64,000 bases of DNA from Chitinophaga sp. LS1. Its GTDB lineage: Bacteria; Bacteroidota; Bacteroidia; Chitinophagales; Chitinophagaceae. The notes under the pieces were generated by a model. The model did not search any database, was not told the origin of the DNA, and saw only the letters and a program-made list of their open reading frames with translations. Made by a program: the position numbers and the translations under genes. Shown here piece by piece: positions 37,101-45,506 of the stretch (within the stretch, counting starts at the first letter, position 1; each line of letters opens with the position of its first letter). The stretch is taken from the NCBI RefSeq assembly GCF_034274695.1, contig NZ_CP128362.1, positions 744,001 to 808,000 on the forward strand, given 5' to 3'.

Positions 37101-37223
37101 CAAAACGCTTTTACAATTACAAAATTCAAAGGGTTTGATCCCGAGCAAACAGTTGGTCAAACCAGGGCACAGGCTTTCCCGCAGGTCCGTATTATGACGA
37201 TGGGTGCAAGTGTTAACTTTTAA
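34197..37223 (+). CDS. SusC/RagA-family TonB-dependent receptor of the GH5 locus
   Basis: 1008 residues. Signal peptide (MKRFLSIFLFLFPYMTLFAQ), carboxypeptidase-regulatory-like domain (about 23-100, KITGKVVSGTDPLPGVTV), plug (about 105-225) with VVVVGYGTQKKANLTGAVG, LDIRGVGTFGDNTPLVLIDG and VLKDAASAAIYGNRAANGV, and a long C-terminal barrel ending in hydrophobic MGASVNF. No STN domain. With the SusD gene 12 bp downstream it forms a glycan import complex. The following GH5-ricin lipoprotein suggests a beta-glucan, mannan or related plant polysaccharide as substrate (inference). Confidence 0.96.
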   Translation: MKRFLSIFLFLFPYMTLFAQQSKITGKVVSGTDPLPGVTVRIKHSSQGTVTDSKGQFTLMAGTGDTLVFNHISFLTREIVANGNGMMNVSLLSASQNVNEVVVVGYGTQKKANLTGAVGVVKMEDMESRPLTNPGQALQGTVAGVYALQSSGKPGDDGAVLDIRGVGTFGDNTPLVLIDGFPGNINDVNANDIQSISVLKDAASAAIYGNRAANGVILITTKKGTAGKLRVNYTAYYGSQSPTRLPHVLNAVDYTTLYNEASVNSGGTVMYADSIIAKYAAHNDLMYPDINYFKVYYGNANIQNHRLSISGGNDNVNYAFMLGRLNQDGILVGTSYKKTDFRSNIDAYFLKNKRLRFSGKLSGNLGVKNEPTDLWNAEWYATLAPIHPLRNAAGQWVSVNGERNYYGEIKEGSTSLTKRYNFNGQVEAEYKIINGLSAQITYGYNVMTSKANAFHANVTLYNESGTTTNLVSNLNVTDETDVQTLLTSLLKYNKVLGKHEFNLLGGYSEEEFTYDWESAYRSGFVNNTQRVLNLGDPSTQTNNAGSYDLGLRSYFGRLNYVFDGKYLFEANIRRDGSSRFAKEHRWGTFPSFSAGWVISKESFMENLTWIDMLKLRASWGRLGNQNISNYYNGSDILTSGQNYSLGGSLYSGVAVTAMTNKDLTWETAQQLDFGIDLYLKKNFEITADYFDKRTKDLLLTQSIPLTMAQSAPYANAGEVQNKGIEAAITYRTTFSNGFKLRATINASHMVNKIVRMDVAEQLTSPKAIKTGAAINSFYGYKMDGIYQISDFTWQNNSDQSIPYAERNYTIKPGVVQVSNYTAQPGDIKYKDLNGDKVVDMNNDRTIIGNQFPKLTYGFNINMEYKGFDLSMFLQGVQGIQGYTYYEIATPFSGFANMGDWWLKRWTPDHPSNTLPRLTLDGARNNIHSSFYMENASYLRLKNIELGYSISPKILSRAGISSLRIYGNVQNAFTITKFKGFDPEQTVGQTRAQAFPQVRIMTMGASVNF

Positions 37224-37235
37224 AAAGGGCAGTTC

Positions 37236-38789
37236 ATGAAAAACATATATAAAATAACTCTTTTCTTCTTTGCTTTGTCTATATTGGGTTGTAAGAAAGA
37301 TCTTCTTGATAAAACACCAAAGGACAGACTTTCTCCCGCTACGTTCTTTCAAAACGAATCGCAATGCAAACAGGCACTGATAGGTATCTATAATGCCATT
37401 CAGCCTAATGCAACACCTTCCCATTTTTACCAGTTCGATTATATGTCTGATAATGGTTACTGCCAGGACTCCTGGCAGGGATCCAGGGAAATCGGCGAAT
37501 GGCTCACCAATACTTCCAGCTGGGCCCCCTATGCTAAATGGACGATGGACTTTACCATCATCTCCAGGGCAAACGAATTTCTCCAGGACATCAGCAATGC
37601 AACCGTAAGTGAAACAGTTAAAACACAAATGTCTGCCGAAGCTAAATTCCTTAGAGGATATGCTTATACCGACCTGATCACCTATTTCGGAGATGTGCCA
37701 CTTATCACAAAAGTGCTGGCATTGTCAGAGGCTTACGTATCAAGAACTGCTAAAAGCGATGTACTTACACAGATCATTTCCGATCTTAATGATGCAGCCG
37801 CCGACCTTCCTGTTTCCTACTCCGGAACAGATGTAGGACGTGCCACAAAAGGGGCAGCGATTGCTTATAAGGCAAAAGTCCTGTTGTATAACCAAAAATG
37901 GACCGAAGCGGCACAAGCGGCACAGGATGTGATCGATCTGGGAGCATACAGCTTATTTTCAAACTATGAAACCTTGTTTGACGAGGCCCATGAAAATAAT
38001 GTGGAAGTTATTTTTGATATTCAGTACATCTCTACTACACAGGCACAACCATGGCCCTCATCTGCTTTATCTCTCAGCAGCTGGCCTACTGCAAATGTTA
38101 CAGCAGACCTGATCAACTCATATTACATGACAAACGGGTTGCCAATTACAAATGCAAATTCAGGCTATGATGAGCAGGATCCTTTTAAAAACCGTGATCC
38201 CCGGCTGGCGGCGTCAGTAGTCTTGCCAGGTTCATCATTCGGGTCATCTACATTCATACCATCTGTGGACCAGGTTCCCTGTGGCGCACGACCTCGCAAA
38301 TACGCTGCGCTGGGCATTGCAGATGTCAACAACTGCTCTCTTAACACAATCCTGATGCGCTATGCAGATATCTACCTGATGCGGGCAGAAGCACTGATCG
38401 AATCCGGAAGCACCGAGCAGGAAATATATACGCTGATCGATAAAGTAAGAGCCAGGGTAAATATGCCTACAGTGGAGTCCGTTGAAGGTGTTGGATTGAC
38501 ACAGTCTCAGCTCAGGAATATTGTACGTCACGAAAGAAGAGTAGAGTTTTACAACGAAGGAACACGCTATGCGGATATGCTCAGATGGCAGGATGCGTCC
38601 CTTGTACACGATGTATATGGCTATGATAAAGCATTGTTGTCAAACCCTGCCAGCCCTGCTACATGGACCTTTAAACAAATAAAAGTGGAAACAAGAACTT
38701 TCGATGCGTCAAAAGGATGGTTGTGGCCCATTCCCCAGGCTGATATAGATATCAATAAGAATTTGCTTCCAAATAATCCAGGCTATTAA
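37236..38789 (+). CDS. SusD/RagB-family nutrient-binding lipoprotein of the GH5 locus
   Basis: 517 residues. Lipobox LGC near residue 20 (FALSILGCKKDLLDKTPKDRLSP), TPR-like helical N-terminal half (AEAKFLRGYAYTDLITYFGDVPL) and the usual C-terminal SusD/RagB segment (LRNIVRHERRVEFYNEGTRYADMLRW, WPIPQADIDINKNLLPNNPGY). It caps the SusC barrel and binds the glycan at the cell surface. Cotranscribed with susC. Confidence 0.95.
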   Translation: MKNIYKITLFFFALSILGCKKDLLDKTPKDRLSPATFFQNESQCKQALIGIYNAIQPNATPSHFYQFDYMSDNGYCQDSWQGSREIGEWLTNTSSWAPYAKWTMDFTIISRANEFLQDISNATVSETVKTQMSAEAKFLRGYAYTDLITYFGDVPLITKVLALSEAYVSRTAKSDVLTQIISDLNDAAADLPVSYSGTDVGRATKGAAIAYKAKVLLYNQKWTEAAQAAQDVIDLGAYSLFSNYETLFDEAHENNVEVIFDIQYISTTQAQPWPSSALSLSSWPTANVTADLINSYYMTNGLPITNANSGYDEQDPFKNRDPRLAASVVLPGSSFGSSTFIPSVDQVPCGARPRKYAALGIADVNNCSLNTILMRYADIYLMRAEALIESGSTEQEIYTLIDKVRARVNMPTVESVEGVGLTQSQLRNIVRHERRVEFYNEGTRYADMLRWQDASLVHDVYGYDKALLSNPASPATWTFKQIKVETRTFDASKGWLWPIPQADIDINKNLLPNNPGY

Positions 38790-38815
38790 CCGCCGTGATA
38801 CTACATTAGTTTCCA

Positions 38816-38849
38816 AAGTGATCCGGAACATTCAGCGTCCGGATCACTT
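38816..38849 (+). terminator. Terminator-like hairpin after the SusD gene
   Basis: Perfect 11-bp stem (38816-38826 with 38839-38849), 12-base loop, moderate T-run further on. May attenuate rather than fully stop transcription into the GH5 gene. Confidence 0.65.
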
Positions 38850-38902
38850 CTGAAATAGTTTGTTTTACATGAATTTTGTCACCAAACCCAAATATCTCCG
38901 TT

Positions 38903-40369
38903 ATGAAAAGAAACCCAATTATTCTGTTCATTTGCTTACTAACTATCTTAACTTCCTGTTCAAAAAAGGAAACGGCCCTGGACAAGATCCCGGCTTCTTC
39001 TCTTACAGCGTTGGCTACCACCACTCCGACAAATACAAATAGTTTGCGGGGAATTAACTGGGCTGACCCTAATGGCAATGAAGCACCCTCAAGGGTTGTT
39101 ACGCCAAGCGGACTATCCGCTACCATAACGGCAGCAAATGCTGCGGCCGTAGGAAAACGAATTGCCGATTCTTTAAAACAGGCCGGCGGTACAACCATAC
39201 GAATGCCTATCACTCCGCTAACTGCCAGTAATGTATCTTATTGGCCTGTATACCAGGCGGCTATTAATGCGATCGTAACAGAAGGTTGTAATGTTATACT
39301 CTGCTATTGGCCTGATGGCGTACATCATGTTCCTGACACTACCCAATGGTATACAATGTGGAAACAAGTGGATACTGTTTATAAAAACAATGCTGCTGTA
39401 CTTTATGAACCGATCAATGAACCTGTAGATTATTCCAGCACTAATCTTTGCAACCTTTATGCAAATTTCTTAAATCAGCTTAATCCTGCTTCCTGGAAAT
39501 GTATCCTGGATGGAACAGGATATGCAGGAGAAGTGATCTCTGTAGGTAATGACAGCCGGCTAACCAGTCAATATCTTGGTCTCCATTGTTACTGGTGGTT
39601 CTATGGATCTTATAATGTATGGTCAAGTTACTATAATATCGTATCAGGTAAAGTGGGAACATACGCCTCCAGAACTGTAATTACGGAAGTAGGCGTTGAA
39701 ACTTTTCGTAAAATCAGTTTCTGGTGGCAGTGGGATACAGGCGTATATGAAGACCAGGCATTCCTGACAGGATCCCTGGCCTATTCAAAAGATAACCTGA
39801 TAGGCACTATTGCCTGGTCAGGCGTAAATGATATTGACACCTATCGCTGGTTTTCGGCCAACAATAATCTTGTGGAAGTGAATCCTGGTTGTGCCAATAT
39901 GTTCAGATGGTCATGGGGCCTTACTGCAACACCAAAATGGCAGGGACCAATCGCCGACGGGAGATTTAAACTGCAGAACCGGGCAAGCAACCTGATGCTT
40001 GATAATCTTGGAAGTACAACAGATGGGGCCAGTGTAGCTCAATGGCAAGATGGAACAAGTGCCAATCAGCAATGGAATGTGAGTTATACTGATGGTTATT
40101 ATACTTTGAGTTGCGCCACCGGGAAAAATTGTCTTGATGTAGGTAGCAATACCAGCGATGGCTCTGCCGTTCAACAAAAAGCGCTAAGCTTTTCTAACAA
40201 CAGCCAGCGATGGACATTTGTTTCTACCGGCGATGGTTATTATAAAGTAGTTAACCTCACTACAGGTAAATGCCTTGATACCGGTGGTCAGACTACAAAC
40301 GGATCATCCCTGCAACAATGGTCTGGTAGTTCAAGTTATAACCAGCAATGGAAATTTATCCAGTTATAA
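38903..40369 (+). CDS. GH5-type glycoside hydrolase with C-terminal ricin-type lectin domain (lipoprotein)
   Basis: 488 residues from ATG 38903; the frame can be extended to a TTG at 38876 but lipobox LTSC (Cys19) fits this start. GH5-like TIM barrel about 50-340: LRGINWADPNG start, catalytic acid/base Glu173 in YEPINEP, nucleophile Glu262 in VITEVGVET. C-terminal ricin B lectin domain (about 350-488) with three QxW-type repeats (NQQW, SQRW, NQQW). The likely role is surface endo-cleavage of a beta-linked polysaccharide for the adjacent SusCD. GH5 spans cellulase, mannanase and others, so specificity is open. Confidence 0.9.
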   Translation: MKRNPIILFICLLTILTSCSKKETALDKIPASSLTALATTTPTNTNSLRGINWADPNGNEAPSRVVTPSGLSATITAANAAAVGKRIADSLKQAGGTTIRMPITPLTASNVSYWPVYQAAINAIVTEGCNVILCYWPDGVHHVPDTTQWYTMWKQVDTVYKNNAAVLYEPINEPVDYSSTNLCNLYANFLNQLNPASWKCILDGTGYAGEVISVGNDSRLTSQYLGLHCYWWFYGSYNVWSSYYNIVSGKVGTYASRTVITEVGVETFRKISFWWQWDTGVYEDQAFLTGSLAYSKDNLIGTIAWSGVNDIDTYRWFSANNNLVEVNPGCANMFRWSWGLTATPKWQGPIADGRFKLQNRASNLMLDNLGSTTDGASVAQWQDGTSANQQWNVSYTDGYYTLSCATGKNCLDVGSNTSDGSAVQQKALSFSNNSQRWTFVSTGDGYYKVVNLTTGKCLDTGGQTTNGSSLQQWSGSSSYNQQWKFIQL

Positions 40370-40420
40370 CAAAACATCATTAGGACTGCACCCAAAGGGC
40401 CAATTCCCTAAAAAAAATAA

Positions 40421-40454
40421 GAATATATAGCTCTCCCGAAAGGGCTATATATTC
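40421..40454. terminator. Bidirectional terminator between GH5 and LytTR genes
   Basis: 11-bp stem (40421-40431 with 40444-40454) continued by CCC-GAAA-GGG inside; A-run on the left, T-containing tail on the right. Confidence 0.75.
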
Positions 40455-40495
40455 TTATCAAAAACATCCCCTATATTACCGGCAATCCCAGGCCA

Positions 40496-41188
40496 CTACT
40501 TCAACATCCTCCCCACCGCCTCCGCATACGCTGCCCCAATCGGCACTACCATCTCCCCCACATACAAACTACTCCTATCCGCCCTTGTCACTTTTTCATT
40601 CGCCACTATAAAACTCCTATGCACCCTCGTAAACAACGCCTGTGGCAACAACGCCAACGCCTCCTGCATCGACAACCTTGACAACACCTTCTTCTCCTTC
40701 GTCACAAACGAAATATAATTCCCCGCACTCTCCAAATACAATATATCCCTCAACAATATCTTATACTGCTCATACCCACTCTTCACCATCACATAATTCG
40801 GTGCATCTGCCCTCGCACTCTTCTCCATCATCTCCAACAACCCCTTCGCCTTATTACACGCCTTCAAAAACCTTTCTTCCGAAAATGGTTTCAACAAATA
40901 ATCCACCGCATCCAACTCAAAACTCTGCACCGCATGTTCACTATAAGCCGTCGTAAATATCACCAACGGCCCTCCCGGCAGCGTAGTCATCAATTCCAGC
41001 CCCGATATATCCGGCATCTTTATATCCAAAAATATCAGATCCACCGGCTCCTTTTCAAGATACGCCAACGCTGCAAACGGATCTGTAAAATACCCCTTCA
41101 TATCCAAAAACTCCACCTGCTGTGCATGCGTACGAATCACAGACAGCGCTACCTGTTCATCATCAATCGCGATCGCTGTCAGTCTCAT
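40496..41188 (-). CDS. LytTR-family response regulator
   Basis: 230 residues. Receiver domain (about 1-120) with Asp9/Asp10, phospho-acceptor Asp55 in LIFLDIKMPD, Thr in FTTAYSEHAV and Lys in DYLLKPFSEE. LytTR DNA-binding domain (about 135-230; ILYLESAGNYISFVTKEKKV, FTRVHRSFIVANEKV). Start overlaps the kinase stop by 4 bases (ATGA). LytTR proteins bind direct repeats about two helical turns apart. Target unknown; the neighbouring sus locus is a candidate. Confidence 0.95.
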   Translation of the reverse strand: MRLTAIAIDDEQVALSVIRTHAQQVEFLDMKGYFTDPFAALAYLEKEPVDLIFLDIKMPDISGLELMTTLPGGPLVIFTTAYSEHAVQSFELDAVDYLLKPFSEERFLKACNKAKGLLEMMEKSARADAPNYVMVKSGYEQYKILLRDILYLESAGNYISFVTKEKKVLSRLSMQEALALLPQALFTRVHRSFIVANEKVTRADRSSLYVGEMVVPIGAAYAEAVGRMLK

Positions 41189-42711
41189 ATCACATCATTT
41201 TTAGCAGGATCCACCACCAATGTCAGGTGTACAAAAAACTCTGTCCCCGTCTCACGTATATTCAAATCATGCTTCCCCGGATACAGCAGGTTCAACCGCT
41301 GCCGCACATTGTTAATCCCTATGCCCATACTCTCATTCTCAATCTCCACACTTTTATTTACATGAATACTATTGTACACATCAAAATAGATCTTATCATT
41401 CGTACAAGACAAAGACAAATTGATCCTTGACTTATTCCGCTGACTAATCCCATACTTAAACGCATTCTCCACAAACGGGATCAGCAACATAGGTGCAATG
41501 TTATGCTCACATAACGCCTCATCTATATTCACATCAATAATAATATCTGGTGTACCCTGCGTACGTAACCGTTGCAAAGCAATATAGTTCTGTAAGTAAG
41601 CAATCTCTTTCTCCAATGGAATACTTTCCAGCGTATTATCATGCAACATAAACCGCATCATATCTCCTAATTGCTGAATACCCTGCCCAGTTGCCGTTGC
41701 CTGCTCCTGCAATGCTGTACCATATAAAGTATTGAGTGCATTAAATAGGAAATGCGGATTAATCTGCCAACGTAAAAAATCTAACCCCGCTTCTGTATGC
41801 GTCAATGCCTGTCGCAACCCCTGCAATGTCGAAGCTCTTGCATTCCTCGCCGTAAAGATCCACCACGCCACAGGCAAAATCGCAATCGCCGTCACAAGTG
41901 TTGTGATCACAAGACCCGCAGCATAATACGCCCCACTATTAAAACTCCCCTGCACCGCTGTCAACAACATCCATATGAATGACAGCGCCCAGAACCCGAT
42001 CATTTCCTGTACTAACACCTTTTTATTCCGATGCACAAGATAACGGGGATACAACCTGTGCATCGCCACAAAGTACATGAACGCACAAAAAACACCCACG
42101 CTAAATATCATCAATACAAACCCACGATCATCATTCCTGGCCACCATCAACCAGAACATAATGATCCCTGCCATCACAGCCCCATCAACCAACGACTGAC
42201 GAAACCAGGACTTATTCACCACACGTTCATAGGCATAAGTTAAAAACAAATACCTCCCCGCATAATAAATCAGGTATACTACAACATAAAAAAACGTCAG
42301 GAGAAAAGCGGCCTTTGCACAATGTGTATGTACACCGCGTACAGTTTTGTATACCCCAAACAAGTATCCATACAACCATGTATCAGACACCCAAATGATA
42401 AAAAACAACGACATCAACACCGGAAATGATAACAATGCCCCCAATGTATATCGCTGTTTCTCATAAAATCGCGGCACGAGTACACCATGCACAAACACAA
42501 AAGAAAAGTATACAATAGCAATATGTGCTAATAAAGGGAACAGGTAATGTTTATAGTAATCAAACACCTGGTGATAGCGCGCGAACTTCCAACCATAGTC
42601 ACGCTGTAGGTCAAATACATTATATACTACACTCTTGTATAGCAGGGAAAATAGAATAAGCAGGAAAATGCCCGTAGCAATCCCGAATTCAGTTCTTCTG
42701 ATTTTATTCAT
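41185..42711 (-). CDS. LytS-type sensor histidine kinase
   Basis: 508 residues from ATG 42711 (MNKIRRTEF); an ATG at 42729 adds 6 residues. The N-terminal half has about eight membrane helices with no recognisable ligand domain. The C-terminal His_kinase domain (PF06580-like) has the phospho-acceptor His320 in RWQINPHFLFNALNTLY, followed by an HATPase region (MLLIPFVENAFKYGIS, MGIGINNVRQRL). Coupled by ATGA overlap to its LytTR regulator. Signal unknown. Confidence 0.93.
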   Translation of the reverse strand: MNKIRRTEFGIATGIFLLILFSLLYKSVVYNVFDLQRDYGWKFARYHQVFDYYKHYLFPLLAHIAIVYFSFVFVHGVLVPRFYEKQRYTLGALLSFPVLMSLFFIIWVSDTWLYGYLFGVYKTVRGVHTHCAKAAFLLTFFYVVVYLIYYAGRYLFLTYAYERVVNKSWFRQSLVDGAVMAGIIMFWLMVARNDDRGFVLMIFSVGVFCAFMYFVAMHRLYPRYLVHRNKKVLVQEMIGFWALSFIWMLLTAVQGSFNSGAYYAAGLVITTLVTAIAILPVAWWIFTARNARASTLQGLRQALTHTEAGLDFLRWQINPHFLFNALNTLYGTALQEQATATGQGIQQLGDMMRFMLHDNTLESIPLEKEIAYLQNYIALQRLRTQGTPDIIIDVNIDEALCEHNIAPMLLIPFVENAFKYGISQRNKSRINLSLSCTNDKIYFDVYNSIHVNKSVEIENESMGIGINNVRQRLNLLYPGKHDLNIRETGTEFFVHLTLVVDPAKNDVI

Positions 42712-42778
42712 GGAAAAAACTTTCAGCAATGATAGTTATCCCCTCAGCACTAAATAAATATATGTGATCAAAATACCA

Positions 42779-44341
42779 CTATCCGTGATAAAATCCAATA
42801 ATGCGGGCTGCCACACGTTCTCCGTCCATCGCAGCAGAGACAATACCTCCCGCATAACCCGCACCTTCACCACATGGATACAATCCTTTGATTTGTGGGT
42901 GCATCAGATCTTCATCATTTCTGGGTATACGCACAGGCGAAGATGTACGTGATTCAGTCGCCACCAGTATCGCATCGTTGGTATAATATCCTTTCATCTT
43001 TTTGCCAAAGGCTGTGAAAGCCTGCGACAATCTTGTATGTACACTGGAGGGTAACACTTCCTTCAGGTTAGTACTTTTCACACCTGGTACATAAGAACAA
43101 TCTGGTAAAGTTGTAGACACTTTATTGTAGATAAAATCCGTCATCCGTTGCGCCGGCGCCACAAACTGTCCACCGCCAGCCTGAAAAGCATGTTGTTCCA
43201 CCATCTGCTGAAAATACATGGCTGCCAGCGGACCTTTGTCTGCAAAGATTTCGAAATCACTTTCATCTACTGTCACTACCATTCCTGAATTTGCAAACGG
43301 ATTATCTCTCTTTGATGGAGACCAGCCATTCACCACCAGTTCTCCAGGATCTGTAGCAGCAGGTGCAATGATGCCACCGGGGCACATACAGAAGGAAAAC
43401 ACACCACGGCCATCTACCTGCTCTACCAGGCTATAACTGGCTGGTGGCAGATGCTCTCCTCTCACAGCACAATGATACTGTGCACTATCAATGAGTTCCT
43501 GCGGATGTTCTACACGCACACCGAGTGCAAATGGCTTGGCACTGATGAGAATTTTTTTATCATGTAATAAGCGGAAAATGTCGCGGGCAGAATGACCTGT
43601 GGCCAGTATCACCTGTGATGCATCGAAAGTAACACTGGCAGCGGTTTTCACGCCCCTGATATGATTATCTTTAATAATAAAATCAGTCACTTTCTGATCA
43701 AAGTGCACTTCCCCACCACTATTGATAATTTGCTCCCGCATGGCAACAATTATATGTGGTAATTTGTTAGTACCTATGTGTGGGTGTGCTTCGTATAATA
43801 TTTTTTCTGTCGCACCGAAATAAACAAAGATGCTCAGTATACGATTGATATCACCTCTCTTATTGGAACGTGTATAGAGTTTACCGTCAGAGTAAGTACC
43901 AGCGCCACCTTCGCCAAAGCAGTAGTTGGAATCAGGGTTCACTACACCTGTCTTATTCAATGCTGCAAGGTCACGCCTTCTTGACCTGACATCTTTACCT
44001 CTTTCCAGTACAACGGGTTTAATACCTGCTTCAATCAGGTGTAGTGCGGCAAAGAGTCCGGCAGGCCCTGCACCGATCACGATAGCAACAGGCGCGTCTG
44101 GTGCTAATGTAGCATATATTGGTATAAATTTCTCACGTTCATGAAATGGTTCATTCACAAATACCTTGAGTGTAAGCATGAAGTACACCTGTTTAGAACG
44201 GGCGTCTATAGAGCGTTTCAGTACATGAAAACCTGTGATAGCTGTTGGGGAAACACTGAGTGCGGCAGCGGCTGCTTTGGTGATAGCAGTTTCGTTATCA
44301 GCCTGAGACGGCAATAACTTTAAAGATACTTGTTCAATCAT
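42779..44341 (-). CDS. FAD-dependent dehydrogenase of the COG2509 type
   Basis: 520 residues. N-terminal small domain (about 1-85), then FAD-binding GAGPAG (VAIVIGAGPAGLFAALHLIEAG, about 85-107), NYCFGEGGAGTYSDGKLYTRS, VILATGHSARDIF and a C-terminal GLYPCGEGAGYAGGIVSAAMDG. This is the uncharacterised flavoprotein family often annotated as NAD(P)/FAD-dependent oxidoreductase. Biological role unknown. Single gene. Confidence 0.9.
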   Translation of the reverse strand: MIEQVSLKLLPSQADNETAITKAAAAALSVSPTAITGFHVLKRSIDARSKQVYFMLTLKVFVNEPFHEREKFIPIYATLAPDAPVAIVIGAGPAGLFAALHLIEAGIKPVVLERGKDVRSRRRDLAALNKTGVVNPDSNYCFGEGGAGTYSDGKLYTRSNKRGDINRILSIFVYFGATEKILYEAHPHIGTNKLPHIIVAMREQIINSGGEVHFDQKVTDFIIKDNHIRGVKTAASVTFDASQVILATGHSARDIFRLLHDKKILISAKPFALGVRVEHPQELIDSAQYHCAVRGEHLPPASYSLVEQVDGRGVFSFCMCPGGIIAPAATDPGELVVNGWSPSKRDNPFANSGMVVTVDESDFEIFADKGPLAAMYFQQMVEQHAFQAGGGQFVAPAQRMTDFIYNKVSTTLPDCSYVPGVKSTNLKEVLPSSVHTRLSQAFTAFGKKMKGYYTNDAILVATESRTSSPVRIPRNDEDLMHPQIKGLYPCGEGAGYAGGIVSAAMDGERVAARIIGFYHG

Positions 44342-44417
44342 GATCGTCAGGTTAGGTAATTATCCTAAAACTTTTTTATTACTCCCTGAAATCCGGGATA
44401 TTTTTTCACTGAAAAGT

Positions 44418-44447
44418 AACGGGCACCTGCTCACACAGGTACCCGTT
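44418..44447 (-). terminator. Terminator of the DUF3127 gene
   Basis: 12-bp stem with one mismatch (44418-44429 with 44436-44447), 6-base loop, T-rich tail on the minus strand and also a T6 on the plus side. Confidence 0.75.
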
Positions 44448-44482
44448 CCAGTATTTTTTGTTAATGAGTTGTTATTGTCAGA

Positions 44483-44869
44483 TCAGAAAGGCAGGTCATC
44501 TGCTGCTGCTCCACCTGGAGAAGAGATCTCCTGGGAAGTGTTGTAGTTAGGCATAGCATCCTGACCTGGAGCGCCTGCTACTACTGATTCCATGCGCCAT
44601 GCATCCAGATTGGTGATGTAATTGACACGACCATCTTTTTCCCAACGTGTACCTCTGATATTGAAGTAAACTTTTACGGTTTCTCCTTCATTGAAGCGGT
44701 CTACGATAGCTGTTCTGTCCTGTACCGCCTGGAACTTGATGTAGTTGTTTATAACGCGGCCGTTGATATCGTCGGACTTTTCAATAACGAACTCCCGTGT
44801 CTTAAAGGTTTCGCTACGTTGCATCGTATTATATTTAACGATCAGTTTTCCGGTTATTTCAAAACTCAT
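44483..44869 (-). CDS. DUF3127 OB-fold-like protein with SSB-like acidic tail
   Basis: 128 residues. Residues about 1-95 match the DUF3127 pattern common in Bacteroidota (EITGKLIVKYNTMQRSETFKTREFVIEKSD ... GETVKVYFNIRGTRWEKDGRVNYITNLDAWRME), which reads like an OB fold. The end is a flexible Pro/Gly/Ser stretch closing with AADDLPF, like the acidic Asp-Asp-x-Pro-Phe tip that SSB uses to recruit DNA-repair and replication proteins. A nucleic-acid role is inferred, not known. Single gene with its own terminator, about 640 bp from the divergent dnaA. Confidence 0.9.
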   Translation of the reverse strand: MSFEITGKLIVKYNTMQRSETFKTREFVIEKSDDINGRVINNYIKFQAVQDRTAIVDRFNEGETVKVYFNIRGTRWEKDGRVNYITNLDAWRMESVVAGAPGQDAMPNYNTSQEISSPGGAAADDLPF

Positions 44870-45506
44870 ATAATTAAATTTAACTTTTTTTCAAGAGGTC
44901 AAAGATAGGTTTTTTAGCTTCAATCACACGCAATAAAATTTAGTCCGGAACAGTTTACCTATATAGGCTGACTGCTAGCTATTTATAGGTAAGATTTCAT
45001 TAGTCGGGAATATTTGCGCCCGCTTGCGTGGATAATAAGGAATTTGCATGGTATTTGATAAACTTAACCACATTTTTTTAATTACAATTACTAACATAGT
45101 TTTGCACGCCCGTACGGAATTATTAACATCGGGCTGGCCATAAAAGATGGCATCATACCCGACATTGATTCTCTGTACAATATTATTTTATCACTCGCTA
45201 ACACATATCTATGACAAACATGTTAATGTCAACTGGAATATCCTGGATATCAAATAAGTGTGGTATTACATATAGGGGCGTTTTTTCGTCGGGAAACCGT
45301 GCGTGATAACAGAAAAAAACACAACAAAAACAAGGTAACGATACTGGTGTCGGGCGGTATAAAACAAGGGTAGAAAAATTTTTTTTTTCAACATTTTGTA
45401 CAGATATTCGTTGCCCTGTCTGAAAATTTTTCAACTCCCCACGTTGGAAGATTTATAATTCGAGAAACAATCCTTAATTCAAACAACATTAATTTTCAAT
45501 AGCTCA
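44870..45506. other. AT-rich spacer upstream of dnaA
   Basis: About 640 bases without a credible gene. It contains two one-mismatch DnaA-box-like sequences, CGTGGATAA (45027-45035, complement of TTATCCACG) and TTAACCACA (45064-45072), and a very AT-rich stretch around 45370-45395. Too few boxes to call an origin; they may serve dnaA autoregulation. Confidence 0.4.

Noticed and set aside
45198..45434. 78-codon open frame upstream of dnaA on the minus strand
   Set aside because: Cys/Phe-rich, low-quality translation over AT-rich spacer, with no family or start signal.
44870..45506. Replication origin next to dnaA
   Set aside because: Only two imperfect DnaA boxes and no box cluster beside the AT-rich stretch; not enough to call oriC.
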